From Rachycentron canadum (taxonomy: Eukaryota > Chordata > Actinopteri > Carangiformes > Rachycentridae), in the NCBI GenBank assembly GCA_038496675.1, contig CM076649.1, positions 14,463,078-14,527,077 on the forward strand: a stretch of 64,000 nucleotides of DNA, written 5' to 3'. Positions within the stretch are counted from its first letter, which is position 1. Every line of letters begins with the position of its first letter. Positions 39,601 to 50,163 of the stretch are shown here, in pieces. The notes under the pieces are model-generated. The model did no database searches. It had not been told where the DNA came from and saw only the letters and a program-made list of their open reading frames with translations. The position numbers and the translations under genes were made by a program.

Positions 39601-40510
39601 CTTAGAAACATCTGCTCTTTTACACTTCCAGTAATTATTAACATTAGTATTCACAAGTCAATTGTCTTGATAAATGTCAGCCCAATAGTGGCTCTCTTTT
39701 AGTTCTGTTTTTGGTCTATACCAACCTTTCATGGAAATGTCTGGCTTGTTACAGTCTGTCTGTGGTTGGTGCTGAGCAGGTGGTGTTATTAAAGCTCTTT
39801 CACACAAAACAGCTGCCATATGTGGCTAGAAACAACACAGTGAGAGTGGAGCAGAGCAGTAAATTTGCAGCAACCAACTGAAACTTGCTATAAAACCCCA
39901 CAAAGATGCAGATTCAGATTATAATTTAGTTCATCATTACGAGTGGACCCTTTCACATCGTCACGTTGTTGTAACGTTGTCATTTCATACATTTGGATAA
40001 ATATTGATTATAGCTGCTTATGTTTAAGTGGCAAGTGTGGAGTTAGATCATTAGTGAAAATACCCACAAATGAGAAGAAGGCTAGTTAAAAATGTTCTCT
40101 TTAAGTCACATTCTGACATTGTTTCATTGTGATGGTTCCCTCAGGTATCCCACAACAAAACCATTTGCCATATTGTATTTGTTTGAGCCTATAAAATCAC
40201 TATAATTTACTTTATTTTTATTTCTAAATCTGTTTTAATTTAAATTTCAGGAAGTAGCTTACAAGGGTCTATTTATTTTACTTTTCTGATACCTGATATC
40301 TGCTCCATATTCAAACCACACGTTAGAGTAGTTTGATTATCAATCTCTGTCTCACTCTGTTTCATCTATCGCTTTTTTCTATCTTCATTATGTCCTAGAT
40401 TTTTTTTTTTTAGCCAGATAGGGGAGCTGAAAATCTGAGGCATTTTTCTCCTCCTCAGGCAGCCACTTGACACCACAACGATTCCAAACTACTTGAATAG
40501 AGCAGGTGGA

Positions 40511-40543
<33 letters not shown>

Positions 40544-43500
40544 TAGCATCTGTTATTAGGTTTCTCAGAAATGTCAAGTGCAGCTCATCAGTGAATGCAC
40601 CTTTTAGCTCTGCTACTTAACGTGATCCTCATCTCTCCACTCACTGCTATCTCCATCATGTGCTGTTCTTGTCTCATCCTCCTGTTTAACCAGCTTCTGT
40701 TATCTCTTCTTATTCTATTTATTTTATAGCCAAATATTCGACATGTACCATTCCTTTGTGCCCATCACACCTCAATTATTTTTTTTACTTTTTTAGTTTT
40801 TTGCCTGGATCATCAATTTTACTACACCCTGTTTTTTAACAGTGGAGACTGTATGGGCTAGTAGCCTAGCCTCAAGCCTCAAGCCTGAGGCCTGTGGACC
40901 AGTTTCATAATCCTCACCCAGCTTCAGCTCCTGCACAGTGTTCATCCATTTGAGCCTCCACCTCGCCTGCGCTGCATCGAGTTCCCCTCAGACAGAATCC
41001 CTGCACTGTTATCCAGTGTTATATTCTTTTTTTATCTTTCATGAAGTGCAAATATACCTTAGTCTAGTTCTTAGGCTAGTAGGGCAGAGGAGAAGAGCGA
41101 GATGTTTTAGAGCTCTGTTTGCACGGCAGTGCTCTTTTCCTCTGTATCTGTCTCTCTCTTGTTTACTTTCCCTCCCTTCCTTTCTATCTCTTGTTCCCTG
41201 AGGAGCCCAGCTGGGAGAGGCAGATAAACACACAGGGGCGCGTGGCTTACTACCCACCCTCCTTCCACAATGCCACGCTCTCCTGTTCAAAGGGCCCAGC
41301 CAGAAATGAGAGGGGCTAAACCCGAGGCGAAAATCACAGGGAGAGGAGGCAGCTGCAGGAAAGAGAGAGAGAGTATATACATACAGAAAGAGAGAAAAAG
41401 AGAGGAATAAATAGATGTTTATCTGAGGCTGTTTGTGACAATTAGGAGGGAGTATTTATTCTGCCCTTTTCTTCTACCATTTGTTTGCTCAGATAAGCTA
41501 CATGCTACATTCTGCATGCATGAGATCTTCTAGCTGCATATTTGAATTTGTGAAGTGTGTGTCGAGACATATGAACACATTTCTGTGTGTTTGTTTGTGG
41601 CCAACCAAAGATCCCATACAAACACTTCAGTAGAGGAATCCCCTGCAGAGGTTCCAGCTGTGTACCTTGACAGCCAGGTAAGCAGCATCCAGCCTCCATC
41701 TGAACACTAGAGCTGCAGGAGAGATGTGGAAATTGGAGTCTTTGGTTTGGTCTTTGGCTTTGATCTGAGTTGACCTTATCCATGCAACTGAACCTATTTT
41801 AGTTCTCTGTGGCCAAGATTAGCCTCACAAAGTATCACCAAGTATTGTGAAACAATGCCCTTGTGACAATGTTAAACGGTGGCTAACAAGAACCAATTAG
41901 TCTTAATGTGAAGACAAGAACTATGGCTAAGTTAAGATAATAGACAGTGGTGCCTTTTGATATCTGCTGAAATCTCCTGGTTTATGTGCATGTGGGTCAG
42001 GATTTATCAGCTGTGACAATGTTATGATGAACTGTCGACCAGGTCCCTCTTACAACTCACTTGTTGCAAAAATCTCATTTTGACTCAATATCCTCTCCCT
42101 TCATTGTGCTATGGTAATCTCAGCCTTAACTATGAACAAAGAGTGTTGTGTCCTGCATTCACCAGACATTAACAAGTAACCACTGCATGTGAGGCTACGC
42201 TACATTGAATTTGGCATATTCATTTTTCTAGGAAAGACACCTCCTTAGGTCCTAGCTTTGCAATTCAGTCTGGGGACTTTATACATCTGTGCTACAAATG
42301 CAAAAGGTTTTATCTTGGAATTGGCTAGTCTGCACATAAAATTTGATCATTTGTTTTTCAAAATATGAAAAATCAATTAACATCTGCAGAGCTTCATTTA
42401 AATGCTCCTAAAATGAAATGCTCTAGAAGGTAGATTCTGCTGTATGTCACTAATACAGTTTTATCTGACAAATTGGATTAGATTAAATTTAATTCCAGCA
42501 GAGTTTTGGGTTTGTATTATTATGGTAATTTTAAATGAGGCAAAGGAAGGTGGTGAAGTCATCATCGGGTGACTGTGGGGAGCACAAACAGGGATTTCTT
42601 CCTCCAGACTCCAAGACTCTGTGTGTCCTAATTCATCTCAGCCCACACACTTACTGCAGCTATTGTAGTCCCCATGTTGATGTGGCCAGAAAGCTATGAG
42701 TTGGTGTTAAATTGGCTTTACAGCAGAGAAATTGTTGAGATGTCCATAAGCAAAGCGTTTTGAATGGTGGGACTGATATTGTTATATTAATGATGAATCA
42801 AATTACCATGTGTAAAGTGAGAGGTGTCACTCATAGAATTGAATTCAGCAGTTTACCTCAGATATGCAAAGTGTTTTAGCCTCTTTCAACCCATTGTTTT
42901 GATTTTTGAGAAACAACTTTGCTGCTTTGCTTTTTTTTACTCCAGCATACTCATCTGTGTTGTCTGTGGCAGCAGTGCGCTGCTGGTTACAGCAAGACAG
43001 AAACACAAATCCATGACTGCTGGATGTGTAAATAGGCAACTGTTAACATGCTATATCAGCTTAATAAAGGACAATATTACATTGATTTGCTCTTCTGTCC
43101 CCAAGTGGACAAAAAACAATTAATACCACTTTGAAACATTAATTAATCTGTGTGATGTAATGCTGCAAACAAACAAGCACATTTACCGTGGTTGGACACT
43201 TACAGATTTCAGCTTGCTGCCTGGCTTTAATTCTCTAAACAGGATAAAAAAATAAATAAATAAATAAAAACAATTGTGTGTAAGTTGGTAAGACAACATG
43301 TGATGTAAGTGATTATGTCTTTAAATAATAAAGAACGTTGTACATCATGTGTCAGGCTTTTAGAGAACTGAAACTGACTCCAGTGCAATTATCAATACAT
43401 GGCTAATACAGTGCCCACATTAATTATCTTTTATTTTATTTATTTTTACATTCTATCTATATTGTAACTCTTAAGTCTGTACATATTTCTATATATATAT

Positions 43501-45863
43501 AACCCATTTTTACTTGTTAGAGTGCCTGTAACAAACCAAATTTCCCCTGTGGATTAATAAAGTATTCTGATTCTGATGATAGTGTAGCTATAACCTCATC
43601 AAAAATCTCATTCCCAATAATATTAGTCCTATTCTCCTCCCTTTACTGGCAAACCAGCCAAGCCAATCCACTTTTCTCTGATAATGTGTCTGATCAGAGT
43701 TGATGCCTTTGTTTTCTCAGTGGTTCTCTTTGTAACAGCATGTGGAAGCAGATATTGATGGGCTGAGAGAGACAGCTGTAGGGCTGATGGCATTGGGACA
43801 GTATCACTTTGTTGCAAGTGGTTGTGTGTGACAGTATGTACATGCAAATATGGTGTTTGGTGGCCTGGATTGTGTATATAACTGCTTTGCATCAAGTCAA
43901 CTATTATGACAGCAGCAGGCAGCTGATTTTTGTCTCTTATTTCTTTGTGCAGCTTTTTGCCATATTCGCCTTCGCGACATGTGGGGGCTACTCTGGGCAG
44001 CTACGTGTTAGTGTGGACTGCATGGAGAAGGCCAGCAGCAACCTCGGCATCGGAATCGACTTTGCTTATCCTTTCAGGTGGGTGGGCTTCATTCATGACC
44101 TCTGAGTCGGATGACAGGAGAATGAACCTGTGTTCAGAAAACAGTGGTTTTCTGAACCAGGCAGAAAACCACTGTTTTCTGCCTGCATGTCAATCCATTC
44201 CTGATTAGGATTTGAAGATGAAGACATCAGTGTAATCCGGACAGTTTTTACAATTCAATATGTACAATATAAATTATTAAAGCAAAATGTGAACTAGAAA
44301 ATCTTTACATAAAAATGGTGCCAACGTAGAAAATATTGTATATCTGAAAACAGTGTGTTAGGGTTAGTTCCAGGTTGGTAATCACAGTCACAGGAAATTC
44401 ACAGTCTTTAAAAGTAATCAGTTGTTTTATGATATACATGTGATATATTTATGTTTTTTGTGAATTAGTCATCACTTTGATTATGTTCACATTCACTGTA
44501 CTGGGTTAAAAAGAAGTAGTTTTTTTCTGATTTGGGTGAAGTGACTCTGTATCTGTATCATCAGTTGCCTGGACCCACCTGGGTCAATCATATAGAGAGT
44601 AGTATTTGACACCTGTACCTCTCGCTTGTGTCAGGTTATACCAGGTCTCCTTTGAAGCACCTGTGTGTGAGGGCATGAGGAGGGAGCGTGTGTTCCTCAT
44701 TGGAGACTATTCATCCTCCGCAGAGTTCTTCGTCACCATTGCTGTGTTTGCCTTTCTGTATTCCCTGATGGCCACCATCGTCTATATCTTCTTCCAGAAC
44801 AGATACCGTGAAAACAGTCGAGCTCCGCTCATTGTGAGTGCAAAGGGCCCTGAACTGGGACCTTTTCGTGCTGTTACCATTAATTCTGTTTGACTTGTGT
44901 CCAAGGAATCAATATTAGATATCAAGCCACATTATCAAATATCTGTTCAAAACAACCCCCCCCCCAAGCAGAGACAAAGCTATGTTTCTTTTATCTGTCT
45001 ATGCCTGAACTGTTTGTGAATTGTTTGTCTCTTCTCTCATCTATACTGTCAGGACTTCATAGTGACTGTGGTGTTCTCCTTCATGTGGCTGGTCAGTTCC
45101 TCTGCTTGGGCAAAGGCTCTGTCTGATGTGAAGGTGGCCACTGATCCAGATGAGGTGCAGCTCCTCATCTCTGCCTGCAAAGACCAGACCAACAAGTGTG
45201 GCTCTGTGCACGGATCACGCTGGTCTGGACTCAACACCTCAGTGGTAGGTTTGAAGGATGTGTGTCCCAGACAGTTGGAATGAATGAATGAACTATAGAA
45301 GGCTTCAGTTTTCTACCTGAGCTGGAAATTTTGCATTTGAAAGACCTGTAATAGTTGAAATACAGATCAGTTTAAGCGGAGACAAAGCAAATGAATTGAC
45401 AGTTGGAATTGAATGAGTATGAAGAGACTGAATGAAAAAGACCAAAAAAGTTACAATAGTGAATAATATGGGGATATTCTGATATGAAGAGTAAAATAGC
45501 TCCAAGAGGATTAGAAATAATGATATAAAAATTCTCTGCATCATTCTATGTCACTGACTAAAACATTTAATCTGCCTACGTTTCTTGTTGCTCTCTTGTC
45601 TTTCTCCTTAGGTCTTTGGGTTTCTCAACTTTGTTCTATGGGCTGGAAACATCTGGTTTGTCTTTAAGGAGACCAGTTGGCACAAGGGTTCGTCAAGGTT
45701 AGCAGGCGGGGCATCTGAGAAACAGGCTGGCACCTTTAACCAGCAGTCCTACAACCAGGGAAGCTTTGACCAGTCAGGGAGCTCCAACGCCCAGGGAAAC
45801 CTTGGCCCACCGTCCGAGTACAGCCAGGTGGGCGGGCCCACCTCATACTCCAATCAAATGTAG
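32059..45863 (+). CDS. synpr: Synaptoporin (synaptophysin-family vesicle protein), six coding exons
   Basis: Synaptoporin is a four-pass MARVEL-domain protein of synaptic vesicles. Exons are 32059-32076, 32176-32241, 43953-44077, 44635-44833, 45053-45244 and 45612-45863. All junctions are GT-AG and in phase, giving 283 codons (human long form 285). Exon 1 codes only MDTANQ. Exon 2 codes LASAGTFQVLKLPLGF..., matching the N-terminus of the long human isoform. TM1 starts in exon 3 (LFAIFAFATCGGYSG). Then come SVDC, FAYPFR and the family-signature block SSSAEFFVTIAVFAFLYS; YRENSRAPLIDFIVTVVFSF; SDVKVATDP; LNTSVVFGFLNFVLWAGN and WFVFKET. The cytosolic tail is rich in Gln/Ser/Gly/Tyr and ends TSYSNQM. 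The CGGYSG, VATDP and IVTVVFSF segments favour synaptoporin over synaptophysin, although the final SNQM resembles synaptophysin. Which teleost copy this is (synpra or synprb) cannot be decided here. Confidence 0.92.
32312..32350. repeat. (GT)n microsatellite
   Basis: Near-perfect GT repeat, 70 bp into synpr intron 2. Confidence 0.95.
32895..32935. repeat. (GT)n microsatellite
   Basis: Perfect GT repeat of about 20 units in synpr intron 2. Confidence 0.97.
34793..34839. repeat. (GT)n microsatellite
   Basis: Perfect GT repeat of about 23 units followed by GCATGCATGCATGCA. It underlies spurious open frames on both strands. Confidence 0.97.
36571..36617. repeat. (CA)n microsatellite
   Basis: Perfect CA repeat of about 23 units in synpr intron 2, preceded by a C-rich tract. 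A (CT)n run lies 135 bp upstream (36417-36437). Confidence 0.97.
40513..40540. repeat. (GT)n microsatellite
   Basis: Perfect GT repeat of about 14 units in synpr intron 2. Confidence 0.95.
43408..43580 (+). mobile_element. Probable LINE 3' tail
   Basis: A T-rich segment (TTTTATTTTATTTATTTT-like, then GTACATATTTCTA) leads to AACAAACCAAATTTCCCC, GGATTAATAAAGTATTCTGA and a short TTCTGAT repeat. This arrangement, an AATTTCCCC block, then GGATTAATAAAGT and a short tandem tail, is typical of the 3' end of fish non-LTR elements of the L2/Rex type. No ORF remains; it is a 5'-truncated insertion. Confidence 0.55.
44135..44181. repeat. Perfect 20-bp inverted repeat with nested palindromes
   Basis: Arms 44135-44154 and 44162-44181 are exact reverse complements around a 7-base loop (AACCAGG). 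Each arm is itself CAGAAAAC-4 nt-GTTTTCTG, so the site can fold as one 20-bp hairpin or two 8-bp hairpins. It lies 57 bp after the donor of synpr exon 3. Confidence 0.95.
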
Positions 45864-48800
45864 CCATACCTTTTCATTTCATGAGTGGTACTTCTGTATT
45901 TCAAACCAGGGCAATCAGGGGGTGATAGGAAAGGAGGAAAGTCTAGTTAATTTTCCCTCTGTGCTCAGTTTTTCATTAATCTCTATGTGCAAAGAAAGTG
46001 ATGGTGTCAAAGGTGTTAGAGCACACGACTGTAGATGCAAGTATTGTTGGGTATTGTACAAAATTATTCGATATGGTCTTTTACTCCTTCTCTTTCACAG
46101 GTGTTGTGTGCTGAATGTTGTATTTGTTGTAGTTTGAAACACATTAGTGACAGTTTCTCTCATTGTGCTTGGTCATTGGCTGTCTCTGTTTAGACTGGGG
46201 GTCTTTTTCAAGCTGGTTTAAACTTTGTGGTGGAAGGAAAAAGTGCTGTGTTCAAGTTTTCAAGTGCATGATGCCATATGTGTGCTGATATGCTCTCTGT
46301 GACACTAGTAAACGACAACATGCATTTTATCTCTGAAAGTTTACAAAATCACACAACTTATTACTGTAGTTTATTTTGATCAGCATTTTTTTTTTTAATC
46401 TAACGGGAACTATATTTTGATAATGGATATTTCTAATTCAGGTATACATTCAGAAAATAAATTAAGTACGGTTCTCTGTTATATTTGTTGCAAATACATT
46501 TGAACACATCTGGCATTGATGATGTCACAAAGACTAAAAAACCTAAAGCAATAACTGCATAGTGAAAAATACACTATACAGGGTTTGTGTACAAACAGTA
46601 AAGTGCAGCATGCTATTTCTTTTGTCATATTTTAGATGCATCGGCTCTCACGTTTCATTTTATTTTAATAATGTAAAGAGGGAGATTGTCTCCCTCATTG
46701 TTTACAAGTGACCGCTCTTGCTACAAATTACTGTGAATGTTTTCTATGCTACCCTCAGACAACTGGAGAATTATAAACATAAGTTATACCTCTTTAAAGC
46801 ATGTCCAGAGTGTCCATTTACACTTATAAAGCCCAGCAAAAAAACATTAGTACCACAGTAGTGATAGAAGAATAGTGAATAATGGGCTCATCTGTACATA
46901 GCTAATACTGAGCTTTTGTTTACTTCAAAATCACCATTCAGGTGTGCATTTCATGTAAAAATAATCAAAGGTAATACTTTGTTTGTTTACATTAATATGA
47001 CACGTGCAACCCGTTCTTTGACCTTCTACGCATGTGGCTTGCATCAGTGTAATAAAGCAGACTGAACATCCATGCGTGTATAAAAGTCTGACGTCCATGG
47101 TAAACGTGTACTGGTCTATATACTGAGTGTGGATAGTTGTTGGTTTCCACACAAACAGGGATGCTTCATTGTTCACAAGAGTCTTTCAGGTACCATGTGA
47201 AGCACAGGTGAAAGGTTGAATTGTTTGCTCTTTCTGTCTGTCATTAGAACCAGTATTTTCCAAACAAGACAAGCCTTACGTTCAGTATCCAACCGCTTTA
47301 TTAACCACCACGTAATGAAACTGCAGTTTTCTCAGTTTTGTCAGATTTTCTTGTTGGTGTAACATGGGTCAGTTGAGCTGCCTTGAGATTTGAGAGGGAT
47401 ACTCTCAAGGGAAAATAAAATTTTGTTTGTTGTGGGAAAGAACAAGTGAAAATGTTACATCCCCCCTTTGGAGGGAATTGGTTGTGAAATGAAATCTGTA
47501 TCTATAAATATTATGATATGTCATAAAATTGTCGCATTTGCAGCCTCATTTGTCCAACAGACAGCAGCAGTGGGAGCAGCATCACCACATGATAAAACTT
47601 TGTCATCTTCAAACAAGATGGTGACACTCTTTACTACCACATGGAGAAACTGTACATAAACCATTCATAAACTGTACACAGACAAACATGCTGTGTTCTG
47701 AGACATGGAGGCCCAAAGATACATAGAACATAGTGTGTCCCTTATATAGTATTAAATTGTAGTTTATAACCAGTACAAAGATGTAAATATATAGTGTATC
47801 ATAGGTAGTAGTAATAAAAATAGTGATATAATGAAGGAAATAACCAAAACAAAATTACTGTAATAATGAGGCCATCTTGTGGCTGAAGTGCATCAGAACC
47901 ATGATCATTCTCTCCAGTCTGTAGCGACAGTATCTAAATATACAATACATTTACATTATATAAACTATTAATAACTGAGATAGTGGATGAGGAAATTCTC
48001 TTTTACATTTAAATTTGCAGTGATGCTTATTCCTGTCACAGGAAACATTTTTTACAATACAATATTCAAGGGGATACCTCAAAACTTAATTAACTCAACA
48101 AACTATTTCTCAAGGCGTTCCTGAGATGTCCTGTTCAGAAGAATGAGACAGAAACCAAACTGATGACCAAATGAGGCCTGAATCAGGGGTCATCAATAAA
48201 TAAATAAATCATCCACTTACTGCAAACAATGTTTTGAAAAATATATTGTAAACAACATAAAACTATGTGTATGCATAGGGTTTAGTTAATCAGTGTCAGA
48301 GTGTGGGCACTGGACCTAAATGTCTCCTGTTTTATTGCATTTTATGTGCAGATCACTTACATTTGAGGAAAATACCAGCATTGAAAATAATGTATTTTCT
48401 GCAGGTCGTTTACTTTTCCACATCATAGTTGGTATTTTAGTTCATAATGGGACATCTGTAAACCTAGACCTGATGTTTTTCACCCTACATTATTACCTCA
48501 ACATTTACTTTTACATCACCTATATCTGCATGTCCTACAATACTAAACTAACCAGTGTGTGCTCCTTCATGTGACTTTATGCTGATTGTGGTCTCACACA
48601 GTGAATGAAACAATGCCACAGACATAGGAGAATATGTGAGATTGGAATTTGGCTATGATAGGACTTATTGCTACTTCCACGTGAATAGCGACCTCTGGTG
48701 TCTATACAATTTAAACGTATGCACCTCAGCTTTAAAGAGCCTATACACAGAGTCCAAATTTTCCTATGTGCACTTTAATGGATACAATCCAACCCCTGTG

Positions 48801-49990
48801 GGATATAAACTGCCTGGTGGAGCATGGACCTACAGAGAAACAGTGAGTGCTTTGTTGCTGTCTCAGCTGAAGGAGTGAAGGCTTGGAAAAGGTATCATGG
48901 TTACGAGGTATGTATTTATTATGAATAAATTCACTCTCTGTGGACAAGTTCACTTTAGCTACAGTGTTGATGAGTATAACACTGTAATAAGGTTTTTTTT
49001 AATTTTTTTTCTTGGTAATATTAGACAGTTATCGTTGACTAATTACTGCAAATCAGACAAACAGGGAAAACAGAGACAAACAGTCTCACCTCTAACATAT
49101 TTAAAAGCGCTCAAATGTGTTGCACAGTTTTTGTGGTGTCCTTGTGCTTCTTGCTGTGTTTCTCAGTGAGCTCAACCTATCAAACGGCAAAAATGATTCA
49201 TAGTTCATAATTTCTGGTCATTGTGTAAGTCATGCGTAATGTATCATAAGTACAAAACACAAATGCTTGTTGAATGACCACTATCACTGCTCTATTACTG
49301 CATCCCAATGTGATGTTCTCCTCTCCAGGGTGATGGCACATCAGGGGCTGTGGCCTGCCACTTGATCAAGAGGAACTGGATACCTCCAAAGGACAGTGTG
49401 TGTTTTTCAGTTGCGTTTCTTGCGATTAACCTATATTTGTTTTTGTATGATATTTATTAGATATTATATTTTACAACTAAGTGATGACTAGATGTTCTGA
49501 CTGGATGATATTTTGATATTATGAATGGATGTGTTTTCTTCCTGCTGGCTATACCAAAGAATCCATTCAGACAGCAATCTGTTTTATTTGAAATGGATGA
49601 AATAAACTGCCACTGCTCTCATAGACATTATCTGCTATCAATTATAAAAAGCTGCTTTTGTATAGCATGAAGGAGACATTCACATTCACAGTCATGTGTG
49701 AGTAACTACATCAGGGGGTTTTTGAATTTGATGTAGGTTATCACTTCACCCTGAACACTGAACGTGAAGCTCTATGGGTCTGTCTGTCTGTATAAACCTA
49801 ACATCTCTTGACTCTCTGTCCAGTTAGTTTGTGTGTAGGCTCCTGGCTGTGAGTGAGTGAACCAAACTGTAAAGTCCATAAAACCATGAAACCTTACACT
49901 TACACTGAGCAAAGAGGAAATGCAGATTGAAAGCAAACCACGCTCACCACCGGGCTCAGTAGGCGATGAGGCAGGTATATTCGTGCCTCA
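45864..49990 (+). other. synpr 3' UTR and synpr-mx intergenic DNA
   Basis: The sequence after the synpr stop probably includes a long 3' UTR; candidate AATAAA signals are at 46456-46461 and 47414-47419. The rest, to the Mx promoter, is AT-rich. Frames of 60-123 codons in it lack family resemblance. A stretch at 49327-49400 has exon-like composition but no matching partner. Mammals have SNTN and C3orf49 between SYNPR and THOC7; I see neither. Confidence 0.5.
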
Positions 49991-49996
49991 GCTTCA

Positions 49997-50031
49997 GAAA
50001 CGAAAGTTAAGGAAACAGAGTTTCGATTTCC
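49997..50031. promoter_or_regulatory. ISRE-like pair upstream of mx copy A
   Basis: GAAACGAAAG at 49997-50006 on the plus strand and GGAAATCGAAAC on the minus strand (50031-50020) match the interferon-stimulated response element pattern GAAANNGAAA. They face each other about 135-165 bp before the start codon. This fits the known interferon induction of vertebrate Mx genes. Confidence 0.65.
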
Positions 50032-50163
50032 TCAACATTTCTGTGGCGCTATCTGTTCATTTAGGAATCATTTGGTCGTCCTCTCCGTTTGTGAGGAGCT
50101 GCCCTTTGTGCTGCCAGCTGATCATTTTCATGTCCTTTCTGCTGGAGACAACAGATCATCACG

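Larger units (their letters stand above)
32242..43952 (+). other. synpr intron 2 (11.7 kb)
   Basis: This giant intron separates the N-terminal exons from the membrane core. It contains (GT)n tracts at 32312, 32895, 33154, 34793 and 40513, (CA)n at 36571, (CT)n at 36417, AATAAA-type repeats near 43251, and a LINE-like 3' tail near 43408-43580. I found no nested gene. In human SYNPR a shorter isoform uses an alternative first exon before this position; I could not find an equivalent coding exon here. Confidence 0.8.

Noticed and set aside
45766..46137. A 123-codon plus-strand frame
   Set aside because: It is an out-of-frame shadow of the last synpr exon running into the 3' UTR.
48636..49410. 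Exon-like stretches between synpr and mx (frames near 48636-48878 and 49327-49400)
   Set aside because: Boundaries loosely resemble splice sites, but the translations match no family I recognise (including SNTN and C3orf49), and phases do not link them convincingly.
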